DNA from: Lasiosphaeria ovina
Lineage: Eukaryota; Ascomycota; Sordariomycetes; Sordariales; Lasiosphaeriaceae
Direction: 5' to 3'
Length of the DNA stretch: 64,000 bases
Assembly: GCA_033439765.1 (NCBI GenBank)
Contig: JAULSN010000001.1
Span: forward strand, 4,898,001 to 4,962,000
In this document: one piece after another, positions 21,612 through 34,674 of the stretch
Numbering within the stretch: the stretch's first letter is position 1
How the letters are laid out: every line of letters starts with the position of its first letter
Made by a program: the position numbers and the translations under genes
Notes under the pieces: generated by a model
What the model was told of the DNA's origin: nothing
What the model saw: the letters and a program-made list of their open reading frames with translations, nothing else
The model's database searches: none

Positions 21612-23161
21612 ATGTCGGACGACGATTTTATGCAAGCCTCGGACGAGGAGTACGACTTCGAATACGAAGACGAGGAGGACGATGATACCGGCGATGTCGA
21701 CATTGAAAACAAGTACTACAACGCGAAGCAGACCAAGGCCACAGATTCCGAGGAGGCCGTCGGACAGTTCCTCGCTATACCAGCGTTGGAGCAAGAAAAG
21801 GGAGAATGGGGGTTCAAGAGTCTCAAACAAGCCATCAAGCTCGAGTTCAAGCTCCAGCACTTTCAGCAGGTCAGTGACCCTCTTTGTTGCCTGCGATACA
21901 GGGCGCAACACTTTGCTGACAAGTTTTCCAGGCCATTGAGCACTACAAGGAGCTCCTCACTTACGTCAAGTCGGCTGTCACGAGAAACTACTCTGAAAAG
22001 TCGATTGACAACATGCTCAACTTCATCGAGAAAGGCTCCGACAGCCCCGCAGCGGTCGAGTGCATCGAACAGTTCTACTCGCTCACCCTTCAATGTTTCC
22101 AGAGCACCAACAACGAACGTTTATGGCTCAAGACAAACATTAAGCTGGCCAAGCTTCTTCTCGACCGCAAGGACTACCAGGCAGTGAGCCGGAAGCTTAA
22201 GGAGCTACACCGCGCTTGCCAAAAAGAGGATGGGAGCGACGACCCCAGCAAGGGAACATACTCGCTCGAGATCTACGCTTTGGAGATTCAGATGTATTCG
22301 GAAACGCGGAACAACAACCAGCTCAAGGTGTTGTACCAGCGAGCCCTTAAAGTGCGCTCAGCGGTACCGCACCCCAAAATCCAGGGAATCATCCGCGAGT
22401 GCGGTGGCAAAATGCACATGAGCGAGGAGAACTGGAAAAATGCACAGAGCGACTTCTTTGAGTCATTCCGCAACTACGACGAAGCCGGTGATCTGCGACG
22501 TATCCAGGTGCTCAAGTATCTTCTTCTAGCCACCATGCTGATGAAGTCCGACATCAACCCTTTCGACAGCCAAGAAACCAAACCTTACAGGAGCGACCCC
22601 CGCATCGCCGCCATGACGGATCTGGTGGATGCCTATCAGCGAGATGATATCTACAAGTACGAGGACGTGCTCCACACAAACAAAGACCTGTTGGCGGACC
22701 CCTTCATTGCCGAGAACATTGACGAGGTCACGCGCAACATGCGAACCAAGGCCGTCTTGAAGCTCATCGCACCCTACACTCGCATGCGCCTGAGCTGGGT
22801 CGCCAAAAGCCTGAGAATTGGCGAGACCGAGGTCCAGGACATTCTCAGCTACCTGATTGTGGACGGCCGGGTGCAAGGCCGCATCGACGAGCACAACAGC
22901 ACCCTGGAGATTGAGTCTTTGGCAGATGCGAGGCGCGTAAAGACAATTCAGGGCCTGGCCGACTCAGTTGGTGAGCTCTTTGCATCGGTATTCAAGGACG
23001 CCGACGGATTCCGCCACGCGGTTGTCGACACCTCTTTTGCCGAACTTGGGGGTGAAGTAAGTTCGTTTCCGGACAGTCTTCGAGGGACTGGTCTGAGGTC
23101 CGCGGGAAGACAACGCCGTGGAAACCTGAAAAGCGGGTTCGTCAATATGGCGATGCACTGA
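21612..23161 (+). CDS. csn2: COP9 signalosome subunit 2 (Csn2), 2 exons
   Basis: Exon 1 is 21612-21869, followed by a 62-base intron (GTCAGT...CTGAC...CAG) and exon 2 at 21932-23161; 495 residues. The acidic N-terminus (MSDDDFMQASDEEYDFEYED) and the following NKYYNAKQTK are diagnostic for CSN2. The TPR-like helical repeats follow, then a PCI domain at about 300-420 (RMRLSWVAKSLRIGETEVQD and the winged-helix YLIVDGRVQGRID). Csn2 helps the signalosome bind cullin-RING ligases and remove Nedd8. In filamentous fungi it is needed for development and the clock. The extreme C-terminus is uncertain: a GTAAGT at 23056-23061 could start a final short intron (acceptor at about 23100) that would replace the last 35 residues with a different basic tail. 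The continuous reading is given here. Confidence 0.93.
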
Positions 23162-26066
23162 GCATGTGAACATGGGGGGTCGTCAGCAGTTCAACTCGAG
23201 CTGAGAAGGTCGAGGAACCCGCCCCCCCTTGGACACTGCATTGGGTTGCAGCCTCTTTCTGACGTGTAACGATATCGAGGGTTGGGCAGCATGGCGCGGC
23301 TGGTCCATTGATGGTGACATGACTGGAAGGAGAGATACCGCGATGAGAACATATCCGACTCTGGATTAATGACAGCGAATCTTTATTACTGCTGCTGCGG
23401 TCCCGCTTCCGGGCTTCTCTTGTGCAAGTGACTGCCAAGACTTTGGAGGATGATATAAGATGAATTATCTTCTATCTTCTTGACGCTCTGCACTTACAAG
23501 TTGTCGGTAATGTTCCGGATCCGAACTGACATTTGGAGACCCCGTTACCGTCGAATGGCCTGAAAGTCCGAAGATGAGCACCGATGTACACCTGCATCAC
23601 CGCTTCTTCTTGCCACCTTGGACTTTTGCTCTTCTCGTTCCCGAGCGTACCTTCGCCTCTAAGTGGCTGCCTCATGCAAATGTTGTTGTAGTTAATCTTG
23701 ATGTGCAGCGGTGAGCGATCGGTCTACACATAGACTATGCCACATCTGACTCAGGCAGTCGTCCCTCCTTCCGCCCCCTCAGCGCTAGCTGACCATACAT
23801 TCCAGAGTATGACCGAGATCCTATCATAGTATGTAATAGTTTGGATGCAGTGCGCGTGTCTGACAGGCATCGTACCAAGTGTCCCCATCCGGAGCCTCTT
23901 CCTTTACCAAAGAACCCCCCTGTCTCAACTCAGTCCTCTGAGAGTTGTTGGTCAGTCTTGCCTTCGGGTACGGCATCAATTCTGATTTGTTCTGTGAAGC
24001 ATGTCATGCCGTGACGCTGTGATGCCGTGATGAAACGATCATAAACAATGTGAGTACTTCAGTTTTGACATAGTCAATGCATCCAAATACTATTGTTGTT
24101 TCTTGATTCATACCACGTGAGTTGTGGTGTGAGTAGTATTTAGATATGTCTCTGATGATCTATTGACTGGGAAGGATGAAAAATTGGTCAGGTGGAAGGA
24201 GTTGCAGTAGGTTTCCGAGAACTACAACCATATGGGTCCTTGGAAGTTGAGTTGTGATAGAGTTCGTCTATCACTTCTCATTGCAGCCGCCGAGATGCCT
24301 GTTTCTCTAGACTGCAAGCAACTGTCAGCTGCGCATAACTGCAGAGGACGGACAGGTGACGGGAATGGAAAACGGGCCAGATTCGAGCACCCATCTCGAA
24401 GACTCTGCTCGGCCTGCTTGTCGATTTGTCACTTCGGTCTAAAATAAAGCCAGTCGCACGGCAAACCCCAAACCGTATACACAGTACTCCGATTCTAGCT
24501 CGTGGTTTCCAGTCTTGCATCCATCTATACGACTTATCTATACCCTTGTATATATCACGGGGAGGGTGTTCTTCAATATGGGTAGGTTGTGACGGCCGCT
24601 CCAACTGACTAATCGGCAACAAGAAAGAATAACAGAAATATTCCCAAATCAGTTGCGAGCGATTATGGCTAGGAGCCTGCTTGGTTCGGATGTTTCGTGC
24701 AGTCCCGTAAGATGTCACCATAATGGAATACAGCTGAACGATGCAGCAGCGCATGCAAGAATGATGCAGGGAAGAGGCGGTAGGCATAACTCACAAACGC
24801 AATGGCTATCATCCAACACGAGAAGACACCTCCCGAGACAACAACTAGGTTGGTACATTCGGTTTTTTAGCATGCCATCGTACCCGGTGAAGTACTAGTT
24901 TGGATACAAGCTCGCCAGACCCGGCGGACAGGTCTTTCCATGTCGAACGAACTAGAAGATCGGGGCCCACGTTTCCTTTGACCTGGGGGTCTTTCGCGCC
25001 AACGACATGCACTTTCAACTCCAACGCAGCAAGATAACAACAGCCGGAGCCAGAAATATCGTTAGCAGTTGATAGAAACCCGCCGATAGCGGTACAAATA
25101 ATAGCAGGTTACAGATCTAATTAGACCTAATTGGAAGGGTTCACAACGGGCAGAGATGCGCTCATGTTGCTCCACACAGACACATAATCGTAGACTCACT
25201 CAATTTCACCCAGCACTCACGCACAGATTTCCGCAGAAAAAGTGTAAGGCACGGTATATATGTACTGTACACAGGGGCATGCGTATGTACCGCACAGGCA
25301 TACCTATACGGGGCACGGAGCAGGTGGCAAGTAACACCACCGGTGCTGGGACGGCAGCTTGCCGGCCACCTCCCAAGGTAGGGCCGAGCATTAGCTAATG
25401 AATTGCGGTTTAAATGATGTGGGTGTCGGGGTTTATTGATATATCCCTCGGCCGCTCCTCACCGACAGAGGGGCGACTCCAGGGCCTCCCATGTAGACAG
25501 GAGGGCAGCGTCTCATATGCCGGAAGGGGGAGGTATCTGTTGTGGGCAAATCGCGGGCGGGCGCCGCGGAGCCTTTGGGAACTCGTCCGGTCCGGATGCG
25601 TGCGGGAACTTCCTTGCAGTGCAATAGCTGCAGTTGCGCGGGGGTGACTGCTGGCTTGTTATTGCCGTTGCACAAGGCCGCAGTTGGAAAGGCCTCATTG
25701 CCAGGTCAAGGTCAAAGCAGGCAAATATGGATGGCTGGATGGCCGGGATTAGGTCGTGCTCAACGGACGCTCAAGGGACATTCAAGGACGGCTTGGCTTG
25801 ACGAATGCGCCCGCGAGCCGAACAAGTCGCAGCGGATTTGTTTCGATGCGGCCGGGGATGGCGAGAAAAGGCGGCCGATGCGCGAAATGACAGGGCATGC
25901 TGCGTGCTAGGTCTACTGCGTAATTATCGGCATGTGCTGGCCGCAATGGCTGCAACGTCGATCTGTTGAGAATTGACCACGAATCAATTTGCCCTCTCTG
26001 CAGCCAGCCGTTCGACACGCTCAACCAAATGCCCGTGTGGGTTCGTGCGGCCGCCATCTTGGGAGT

Positions 26067-26087
26067 GGGGGGGGGGGGGGGGGGGGG
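26067..26087. repeat. Poly-G tract (G21)
   Basis: Twenty-one consecutive G, followed by A and further G-runs (GGGGG, GG). It could form a G-quadruplex and is a likely place for length errors in assembly. Confidence 0.95.
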
Positions 26088-29000
26088 AGGGGGAAAGGAG
26101 GGACTCTCTGACAGACATGACAGACAGAGCCTCGATGCTGAGCTGAGGTGAGGGCATTCATTACATCCATGGTTCTGCGAGGCAGTCCCCCCGGACGCGG
26201 AGCCGAGCCTCAGGCCCCCTTGCAAGCCGTCGAAGCGAGGTGATCTGGACGTGTCCCGCGGCAGGCCCATCGGCGCGTCCAGAGGGCAAGACAGGGCAAG
26301 ACAGGACGGGGCAGGGACAGGGACAGGGCTAGGAAAGTCGGCGGAAGTCAAGTTGGGGTCCCTAGGGACGGGATGGAAGCAATCGGTCGCGATCCAGGCA
26401 TCGCCGGGCGGGGAGGAGACGGCATGGAATGCGAATGTGCCCCCCAAGAGCGATAAACAACCAGCAGTGCCGTCCCTCTACCGATTAGATGCACGGCAGA
26501 TGATGCAATAGGAGTCCCGCCGAGGGGGAATTTGCGAGAAGACGGGAAGCCACAGAGTCTTCGGTATGTAGACCGGTTGCTGCACGATGTTTTGCACTTG
26601 CAGCAAGACCGGCGACGGCGGGCTGGATGCTGGCGGGCGGGCAAGCAACCAAGCAACCAAACATGAAGCAAATGCCACAGACACGGGAATCAACCCATTC
26701 TCCCTCCACTCACCGTCTGAGGTGGACGCCTGGGTGGGTCCTTACCTACCTATGGGAATGTAAGGGCGCACGGAAGGCAGCCGGCGCCCAAATTGGCGTA
26801 TCACCCGGTATTCACCGCACACGATACCGAGTTCTTCTACTGAGGTTGGTTTGGTAAAATGACCCCAAAAACACAACTTCAGACGCACGTCAAATAGATG
26901 GAAATGGAGCATTAAGCTATGTAGGCTGAAGAGCCAGAGATGGCGCCATGACTCTCACACATTACCTCCCACCTAGTACCTTTTACCTACCTTACACAGT
27001 ACCTATCCTATCCTATTTACATACAGCCCGTACACCTGGTTTGTAGGTTTATAGCTAACCCAGGTAGGTATGTAATGTACAGCCTTGGCAATCTGTCCGC
27101 ACTAGCAGCTCATCACCGAACGGAGTGTGTAACTTGCATGATACTAGGGAATCTACATATACAGCAAACAGACGGAATTACTAGGCCGAACTGCACCTTA
27201 CATGTATGTACATACTCCGTACTTGAGCTGGAAGTTAATAAGGCTTGTTAGGATGGTACCTTGGCTTTCCGCCTGTACATACGTTAAATACATAATTTGC
27301 CCACAGTACGGATGCTCCCGTCTGTATGTACGAAATACACACATGAAAGCTTTGGGAAGCTTTGCAGCTCAGTCGGTTGAGTTCTAGGATCTATGCTTTT
27401 AACCTGCCTTAGCCAATTTTTAACCTGCAAAACTGGCCCACCCCAGTCTTCCCGTTCTCCATTCCCGTCTCCGTTCATCCCGCCAACCCTTAGAATCCTT
27501 ACGCGGCAAGGAATAGAAGCTATTGGATTCCAATTGACTTCCTTGACGGCAACCCCCATTGGGAACTTTGGATTTATGATAGCCAACAGCCCGAGAGAGA
27601 CCATGGGAAGATACCTGGTCATAGTTTGCTGGTGGGAACATGGTCAGCACTTCAGTGAATCCGTGCATCCTCCGAGCCTGCCTTGTTTCCTCTCTCCAAC
27701 TTTCCCGCCCAGCAGCAGCCGAATTTCTGGCCGTCTTTCCTTTTTCCATTTCCAACACAGAATCGACACTAGCTCGGAGATGCAGCCATGCCCTTGGTAA
27801 CCTTTTGTAGAGTGGTTTCTCGATAACATGTCCCATCATCCATGTCTCACCCACCTCCTCTGCCTACTAGAAACCAGAGCTCGAGCTCTCCCCGCGATGC
27901 CATGCCATGCGATGCGATACTGCCGCCCCACAACAGTCGTCGTCCCCCTCCCCTAATGATCCCCGATTTCTCCGTTCAATCCACACCACTCGCGCGTCTT
28001 TATGGGGCGTCTTTTGAGATGCAGCTCAATCACTACTCTGCGCTGCATGTCCCTTGACCAGTTAGTTCTTCGCTAGCCGTAGCTCGCGGAACTAGCAGCC
28101 ATCACGAAGCCCGCCCCACCTCGTCGCTCGATCGCAAATCGGATCGAATCACCGAAGGGGCATCCACCTCGCTCAACGGACCTACGTAGTAGCTAGCGCA
28201 CCTTCACTTGTCCCCAACACCACCCACACGAAGTGCCCCGCTCAACGATAGACGTGGTCTAGTCGCCCTTGGGTTATGTTCATTGGCCGTGGCCGATCCT
28301 GGCGGTTTTATATACACAAGGAGAGTGCCGCTTATACTCCTGGGCTAGCTCGCGCTCGCCGACCAACAGTTGAAGAGACAAGAAATTTCGCCAGTCCGAG
28401 TACGAGCGTAGAGTTCCGGTTCAGGTACCTTCCTCCTACCCATTGACGGCCTATCCGGGCGATACGGAGTACTGCTTTCGACCGCCTATTGGTACTTGAA
28501 TGATGGACAGTGGAAGCAGCAGCACAGCACACTGTAACACGTCGGCAGCAACATGCGCACATATACATACTGTACCCGTACAAACCTTCATCCTCGCACT
28601 TACCCTTCGCAAGCAGACTGATTACAAGATCAACAGTGGAGCAAACAAAAGCACCAGGGTGAGATCTGGGGGGCGGCAAGCTGCTGCATCGAGGATCGTC
28701 TACTGTTGGGCTGTATGATTTCGAACTAACCAAGCCGACCTATCTATCCTGTCCTTGAGCTCCTCCCACGCGGCATGTAAGACTTCAGCGTCACTTGTTA
28801 TCAGGCCGTCGCCAGCCAGAAATATTAGAAATATTTCTTTGACTTACTAATATTTCCAAGCGTAGACGGCCTCTCCGCAGCTCTTGTCTTGTCTCTATGT
28901 ACATGCCAGACACGGTCGAACCCCCTCTCTTATTCCGAAATCTTCTCGTCCCTCAACACGACCCCAAAGGGACTGCCAGTCTCGCTCCTCAGTCGTGGCC

Positions 29001-32000
29001 AGGGGTGACGGCATTTCAACTAGCTGTTGCAATGCCCCGCTCAGTCCCGGTGGGGTATTTATGTGCCATGGTGACTCTATGTAATCCGTTCTCTGGAAAG
29101 CGGATTACATATAACGACCCCGTGCAAGCTGAGCTTGGTCAAGGTAGCATTTCTTAAACCTAATACGCCGTAGACTTGGACTTTCCACGTGTGGGTTTCG
29201 GACAAGTCGATGGGGTACGCATAGGTAGGTACCTACGGACACCTTAAAAACAAGATTTTATTTTCCAGTGAGCTACCTGTTGTTGTAGCCGTCACAACCA
29301 AGTCACACCGCCCGTGGGCGCCCGCGCCGGCAAGCGGGGGGGGGGTTGCGTCTAAGGTTTCTTTGGCCGTTGCCCACCATCAAGAGGTCCTACAGAAAAG
29401 CTGATAACATGTGCGACTGCCCAGTGAGAGAACTAGCGTGTGCCGCAATGTGACGGCGTTGTGTTACTCGCCCACCTGTCCAACTGCCGGCCGAGCTTTG
29501 TTCCTGGTTTGCGCGTGCGTATCGTGCAAGCGCATGGAGCAGAAGGGTGCCTAGCTACTCTACAGTACCAGGTGGCCACGCTCCACCCCCTTTCCCCGAT
29601 GCCCCTAAAAGCATAGAGTCCTCGCTTTGGGCAGTCAAAAGAAACGCCACGGTCGACCAGATTGGACCAGACTCGCACCTGAGACACAGGACGGCCGATC
29701 AAGAACCGGCAATCCGATCTACAATTATTTGATAATTACGGGTTTATCTCGACACCCCGATCTCGCTGATATTAGCATCCTGTCGATATTGGAACCACTG
29801 TATCTCGATCGTGTGTGCCCCTCATCGGGTACGTGGCCAGACGTATAATTCCTCTCCCCGGCACCGCCTTAGCTCGGGTGCTATAGGCAAGTCGACAGTA
29901 CCCTATCCCACGGAAAGTTGGGGCCGGAGGCGCATTTGACCAGACCCCAGGCGAAGCTTCCCACGGGAGGGTGGCACTAAGGCTTATATCGTAAGCACAC
30001 TATTTTATCGAGCCGAGTCGCCAATTGCGAGGTGGGGTTATATCGGATGACGGACGTCATGGGCTGATGGCTTCCATGGTTGGTTGTGTGAATCGAGTAA
30101 AATATGCTGCCGAGGTATCCGTATACTAAACTGGGTATTCCGTATGGTATATTCATTATCTAATGCCTGTTCAGACATTGAAAGGTGCAGTCTGTACTCC
30201 GAGGTGCGCCTACGACTTTCCTAGGCGACGATATATAAACGGGCAACTGTGGCTGCTCCTAAACGCCTTTTCGCTATGGCTACCTATCTTGACGTTCTTC
30301 TGGTTAACTGTACAGTACCTCCGTATCAGAACACCAGATGGTGCTGTTTGGGTCGGCAGGGCGTCCTATTATGGGAGCAAGGGGCTGGCGATGCAGGTGC
30401 ATCCTCTCTTTTGCTTCTCCAGACTTACCCTACCTCAGGTAACTTGCCCATTAGTTCACTCCCCGCCTATCGAGACACCTCCCCTGCCGCTCCCCCAGAA
30501 ATGTGGTTCTGGGGTGTGGAGTGGGGCAAACGAGGCGCACCCAGGGATGAGGGGAGGAGGGGTAAGCTAGCTCGGTGCCAAGAACCACAACCTTAGCTCC
30601 TTCTCCCAAGTGCAGGCCTCTTGTTGTTGGCAGGGCTGCAAGGACGTAATCCGTACATACACAGTCCATACATTTGCACGGATGATTCGCAAGCGAATCC
30701 TTCCGAAACCGTGCAGAAACGGACAGTAAAGCTCACCAGCAACGCTTCGTCTATATGGAGATGCTGAGCACGGGATGAGCATAGAGGTAGCGGGACTGAG
30801 CTCGGTAGCTTCGGGGATGGCAGAAGGGACGGTGGCCGATAACTCGTAGGTCGTGTAACGACGAATCGGCGCGCGCCCCTGTACTCTTGCGCCCAGAGCT
30901 CGCAGTGTCCCGCAGCAGCATGCCAGGGCCAGCGCGTTGTCATCCGAGGTCGAAGGAGGGAAGAGGGTGGACTGGAAATGGGCTCCAAAGGAATGGCGTT
31001 CAACAGTTAGGAGGCCAAAAAAAATAAAAATAAAAGTGACAAAACAAGCAACGATGGTGCTGGTGCGCTGCAAGGCCAGGACAGCTCATCACGCCTGGGT
31101 CTGGGGGAGAGAGCTCAGACAGCGGACCCTTGTCTCAAGAATTCGTCAACGGCAGACCGGGAGCCCCCGGCAAGCCCCCATGGCGGCTTCTCATCCCAGA
31201 CTTGGGACGGCTGCGGTTGCTAGAGGGCGGGTCAATGCGCTAGGTTCAGGGATCATGATTATTGTTGTTGCAGGCTTGTGTCTTTCTCAAACAAAAAAAA
31301 AGATGCTCATCTGTTACACGGAGGGGGCTGCGAGGGCCAGTGACTAACGCAACTAGGCAACTCCTGTGAGAGGTGTGAGAGGTGTGAGAAACACTGCAGA
31401 AGAGCTGCAGCGTAGGAACATGCTACAGCAGGCGGCCAGCAGCCAGTGGCCAGCGCAGCTACATTGTGCTAGCTTCCATGGTAGCTGCAGCCACCGCAAG
31501 AAAGAGCAACAGCACCTCCAGCCCAGGCTGCCTAGGGCCCTAGGTATGGAGTAATTATGTGTAAGTGCTTCGCTCCATATGCCCCATGCCCACCCTGCCC
31601 TTCTGCTCTGCTTGTCCGGATTAGATACTACCTATATAGCCAGCAATAAGACGTGAATGCTCTAAACAGTTAATCAAAGTGGCAACAGAAGCAAAGCAGT
31701 CCGCGAGCCTACATCCAATACCATACACTCCCTTACCTCCTTACCTTCCATTACCCTAGGTTCCTAGGTAGGTTTCCGTATTATTCAAGTAGACGGCAGC
31801 TGCGTTCCACACTGGATTCGTCTCCACTTCCACACAGTCCCATCCAGGGCATGGCTGCTGGGGGGCTTGTTTCCCCTCTCCCTCGTCGACGCTTTTATTA
31901 CTACCTTAGTAGCCATCCCAAGTCTTTGGCTCGGCCCTCTGTTCTTCTCTCAGTCTACTCGTCGTCTTCCCTCGCTCCAGGCTGCTGCAGTTTGTGTGCC

Positions 32001-32430
32001 CCTTGGTTGACGTAGCTGTTCTTGGCTGTATGCGCCACCCGCCGCGTTTCTGTTGTGAAGTCGGTCGTTTTTATTTATTATAACTTTTCTTTAGTCTTTA
32101 ATCTCAGGATCTGTTGCCTATTTTTCTCCCTCTGTGTCGCCGAGACCTGGGTCGCTGGCCGGTAAGGTACATACATAACATTGTTTCCGTACCTGACGAG
32201 GGCATTGGTTCGCGACGGGCGCAGGCTACCCGGTGGAAAACACGCCCACTCGGCCTCTGCAGCAAACAGAAGATAAAAAAGAAGTGTCTGCCTCCGTCCC
32301 GTCGACTTTACCCCAGTGTTCGAGTTTGCGCTGGCAGCTGCTTCTGCTGCTGCTGTTGGTCCTGTCGTTTCATGCCGAGACTATACAGCAACTGTTATCT
32401 GGGTATCCCAAACGGCAACCCAAGCTGTCG

Positions 32431-32615
32431 TTCACCTTCCAGTTCCAGTTCCATCCAGTTCGAATTTCAGTCAAGTTTCAGTCCCAATCTCAATCCCAGT
32501 TCCAGTTCCAGTTCCAGTTCCACGCCCGCAACACACGCACCCACATGCCCCGAGGCTTTCAGAGTACAGGCGCGGGCACAGGCACAGGCACGGGCACAGG
32601 CACACAGGCACACAG
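32431..32615. repeat. Short tandem repeats in the otubain leader (TTCCAG and GGCACA units)
   Basis: TTCCAG-type hexamers recur at about 32439-32453 and 32499-32521. GGCACA/GGCACG hexamers run at about 32574-32614. Both lie between the CT-rich putative start region and the start codon at 32711, in the inferred 5' leader. Several upstream ATG frames cross them (for example 32233-32673 and 32316-32807). Confidence 0.75.
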
Positions 32616-32710
32616 GCAACCGGCCATAGAGTTCAGGTTGGGAGACGTCACGACTGGCTCTTCCCCATTTTGACGCATTCAAGTACCATCCCACATATTC
32701 CAACTTCGGC

Positions 32711-34674
32711 ATGTTCCAGCCTGGGCCGACGGCGTATGTCCACGTCTCTAACGGCTACGGGGTCGTCCATGGCCTTCCCGAGTACACTTTCGAGGAGACG
32801 CCATTAGGCCTGAGCAGCGGCGGCGGGTTGTTTGGCGGAGGTCCTGGAGGGTCAGGCGCAGGCAGCGCCCTGATTTATACGTCCCCTATCTTCAGCGCCA
32901 GCAACGTGGGCGGCGGCCCCGCATCTAGCACCTTCCACTTCCACACCAACTCCAACAACTCCAACTCGACGTCGCCTGCTTCCAACTCCGCGTCGCCCAT
33001 CACCAACCACCAACCCTCTCCCGCACCGCATTTTTCCATGGTCAAGATGGAGGTCAACTCGGACGACTTAGCTGCCCAGGAGGCGGCCGCGCGGGAATAT
33101 CAACCGCAGCTCAACGTAAGAATTCATCTGACACTTTGTGCTCCAGTTTCCTACCTGGGCGCGCGCGTCTTGCTATGGCGCGGCCCCTCGCACTGTGTCT
33201 TGTCTCTCTTGCTCACCAACCCACCTCTAGGGACCGCTTATTGGCAACAAGATGCCCAGCACGGCAATCACGGAGGAATATGCAAAGGCCGATCCGATTT
33301 ACGTCCAGAAGACAATGGTGGGCAGCATTCTTCTTCTCGGCATCTTTTTTCTTCTCTTCTACTTTCTATGACAACTCTTTGTGTTCTGCTCCCCGGTTTC
33401 CCTCCGTTTGTTTCTCGAAATCTTTCCACCTTCCTCCCCGTCTTCATATCTGCCAGTATTGCATCACCATCTTTCACGACGCCGCTACCCCGTGCTAACA
33501 ATACCGCAGGCTCTACCTCAAACATACTCACACTACCGTCCTGTCCAAGGCGACGGCAATTGCGGTTGGCGGGGTGAGTAGCTACTTCGAGATAGGCAAT
33601 TCAATGGCCCTGCTGACGGCCGCGTGAACAGCAATTGGCTTCGGCTACTTCGAGACTTTGATCAAAAGTGGCAATAAAGCGCTGATCGAGTCTGAGAAAC
33701 AGCGCCTCGAGACTCTCAACGACTTCATCGAGACTGTGGGTGGCTTGTCGGCCTTTGTATTCCAAGACATGGCCGACGAGACAATCGAGCTCCTGCAGAA
33801 GATTGCAGGAGCCATTGGCAATCGGGAGAAGGCCATGGCAGAGCTAACCGAGGCTTTCAACAACGGTGACATCTCAAACTCCATCATGTACCATTTCCGG
33901 CTCCTGGCGAGCTCCTGGCTCAAGGGCAACCGCGAAGCCTTTGCGGCTTTCATCACCTCGGACATGGGCATTGACGGATATTGCCAGGCTGTCATCGAGC
34001 GCCACAACGTCGAAATCGAGCACCTCGGCATTATGCTGTTGGTCAATGTTCTCCTGAAGCCCGCTGGCTTTGTGTTGGAGATTGCCTATCTTGACCGAAG
34101 CGTGGCGAGCGAGGTTAACACGTACCGCTTTCCCGATGAAGCCAACGACCAGCACCCTTCGGCCCTCGGGCCAATCATTCATCTACTCTACCGGCCCGAC
34201 CACTACGATATCCTTTATCCCGTCGATATGGACCGCCAGGTTCACCGTGTGACGGGGTTCTCGCAAAGCTACGAGATTGCCAACACCCCCGCTGCCCTCC
34301 ATACTTTTACGGCTGTAGACTTGCAGCCACTTTCGATGATACCAGGGTTCAGCCAACCTCCCCCGGGACTTGCCCCCATTATGGACACCGCTGCTGGCTC
34401 GCCCTTGGCAGCCTTCACTCCAAGCCCAGCGTCTTCATGGATACCATCGCCCTTGCCGTTTCCTGAACCAGTTCCCGGTATTGCCCCTACGACACCCCAG
34501 CAGGACCATCCGGTACGGTTCAACAAATACTGTCAACTTCCCGAGTACGTGGCAAACGGGATGTGGAGGGAGCCGACATTCCTTACGACAACTTTTAAAA
34601 ACAGCCACTTCAACGTGGCACACTATAACAATCCCAACTTTCAACCAGAGGAGTACAAGCCAGAAGCAGACTAA
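32711..34674 (+). CDS. Otubain-type (OTUB1-like) deubiquitinating cysteine protease, 4 exons
   Basis: Exons 32711-33115, 33231-33317, 33510-33573 and 33632-34674 join in phase to 532 residues. Donors are GTAAGA, GTGGGC and GTGAGT. Residues 1-135 are a Gly/Ser/Asn-rich leader with no fold evident. The peptidase C65 domain follows, with YRPVQGDGNCGWR holding catalytic Cys182 and the nearby Asp179, and RPDHYDILYP holding catalytic His376. The helical segment between (about 195-300) matches the OTUB ubiquitin-binding arm. The last 130 residues are Pro-rich and end in an aromatic/Asn-rich tail. Otubains cleave ubiquitin chains, preferring Lys48 in OTUB1, and can inhibit E2 enzymes. The long Pro-rich C-terminus goes beyond the animal enzyme's length (about 270 residues). 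The third exon is only 64 bases and carries the catalytic Cys. An in-frame TAG at 32627 limits upstream extension. Confidence 0.92.

Larger units (their letters stand above)
23162..32710. other. 9.5 kb gene-free region
   Basis: Between csn2 and the otubain gene I can support no gene, tRNA or transposon. It holds a G21 run at 26067-26087 and exact AGGTAGGT/ACCTACCT motifs at 26744, 26985, 27062, 29223 and 31766. It also holds TACTCCGTA or its complement at 27213 and 28463, and a TATATAAA-like box at about 30231-30238. From about 31880 to 32710 the sequence looks like promoter and long leader of the otubain gene. The largest open frame (25782-26447, minus) runs through the G/C homopolymer as polyproline and is not credible. 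Non-coding RNAs or short multi-exon genes cannot be excluded by reading alone. Confidence 0.5.

Noticed and set aside
25782..26447. 221-codon minus-strand open frame rich in proline
   Set aside because: It passes through the G/C homopolymer and translates it as polyproline; no domain, no splice pattern, and frames on the other strand are equally open.
27345..27400. tRNA-like segment (GCAGCTCAGTCGGTTGAG)
   Set aside because: It resembles a tRNA D-arm, but no anticodon stem, T-arm (GGTTCGA-type) or acceptor pairing was found at the right spacing.
30567..31073. 168-codon minus-strand frame starting with a hydrophobic segment
   Set aside because: The signal-like start is followed by sequence without any protein character, and the frame overlaps others in both strands of the gene-free block.
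32233..32673. 146-codon frame with Gln-Phe and Gly-Thr repeats as an independent gene
   Set aside because: It is the translation of the hexamer repeats in the otubain leader; kept only as a possible upstream frame.
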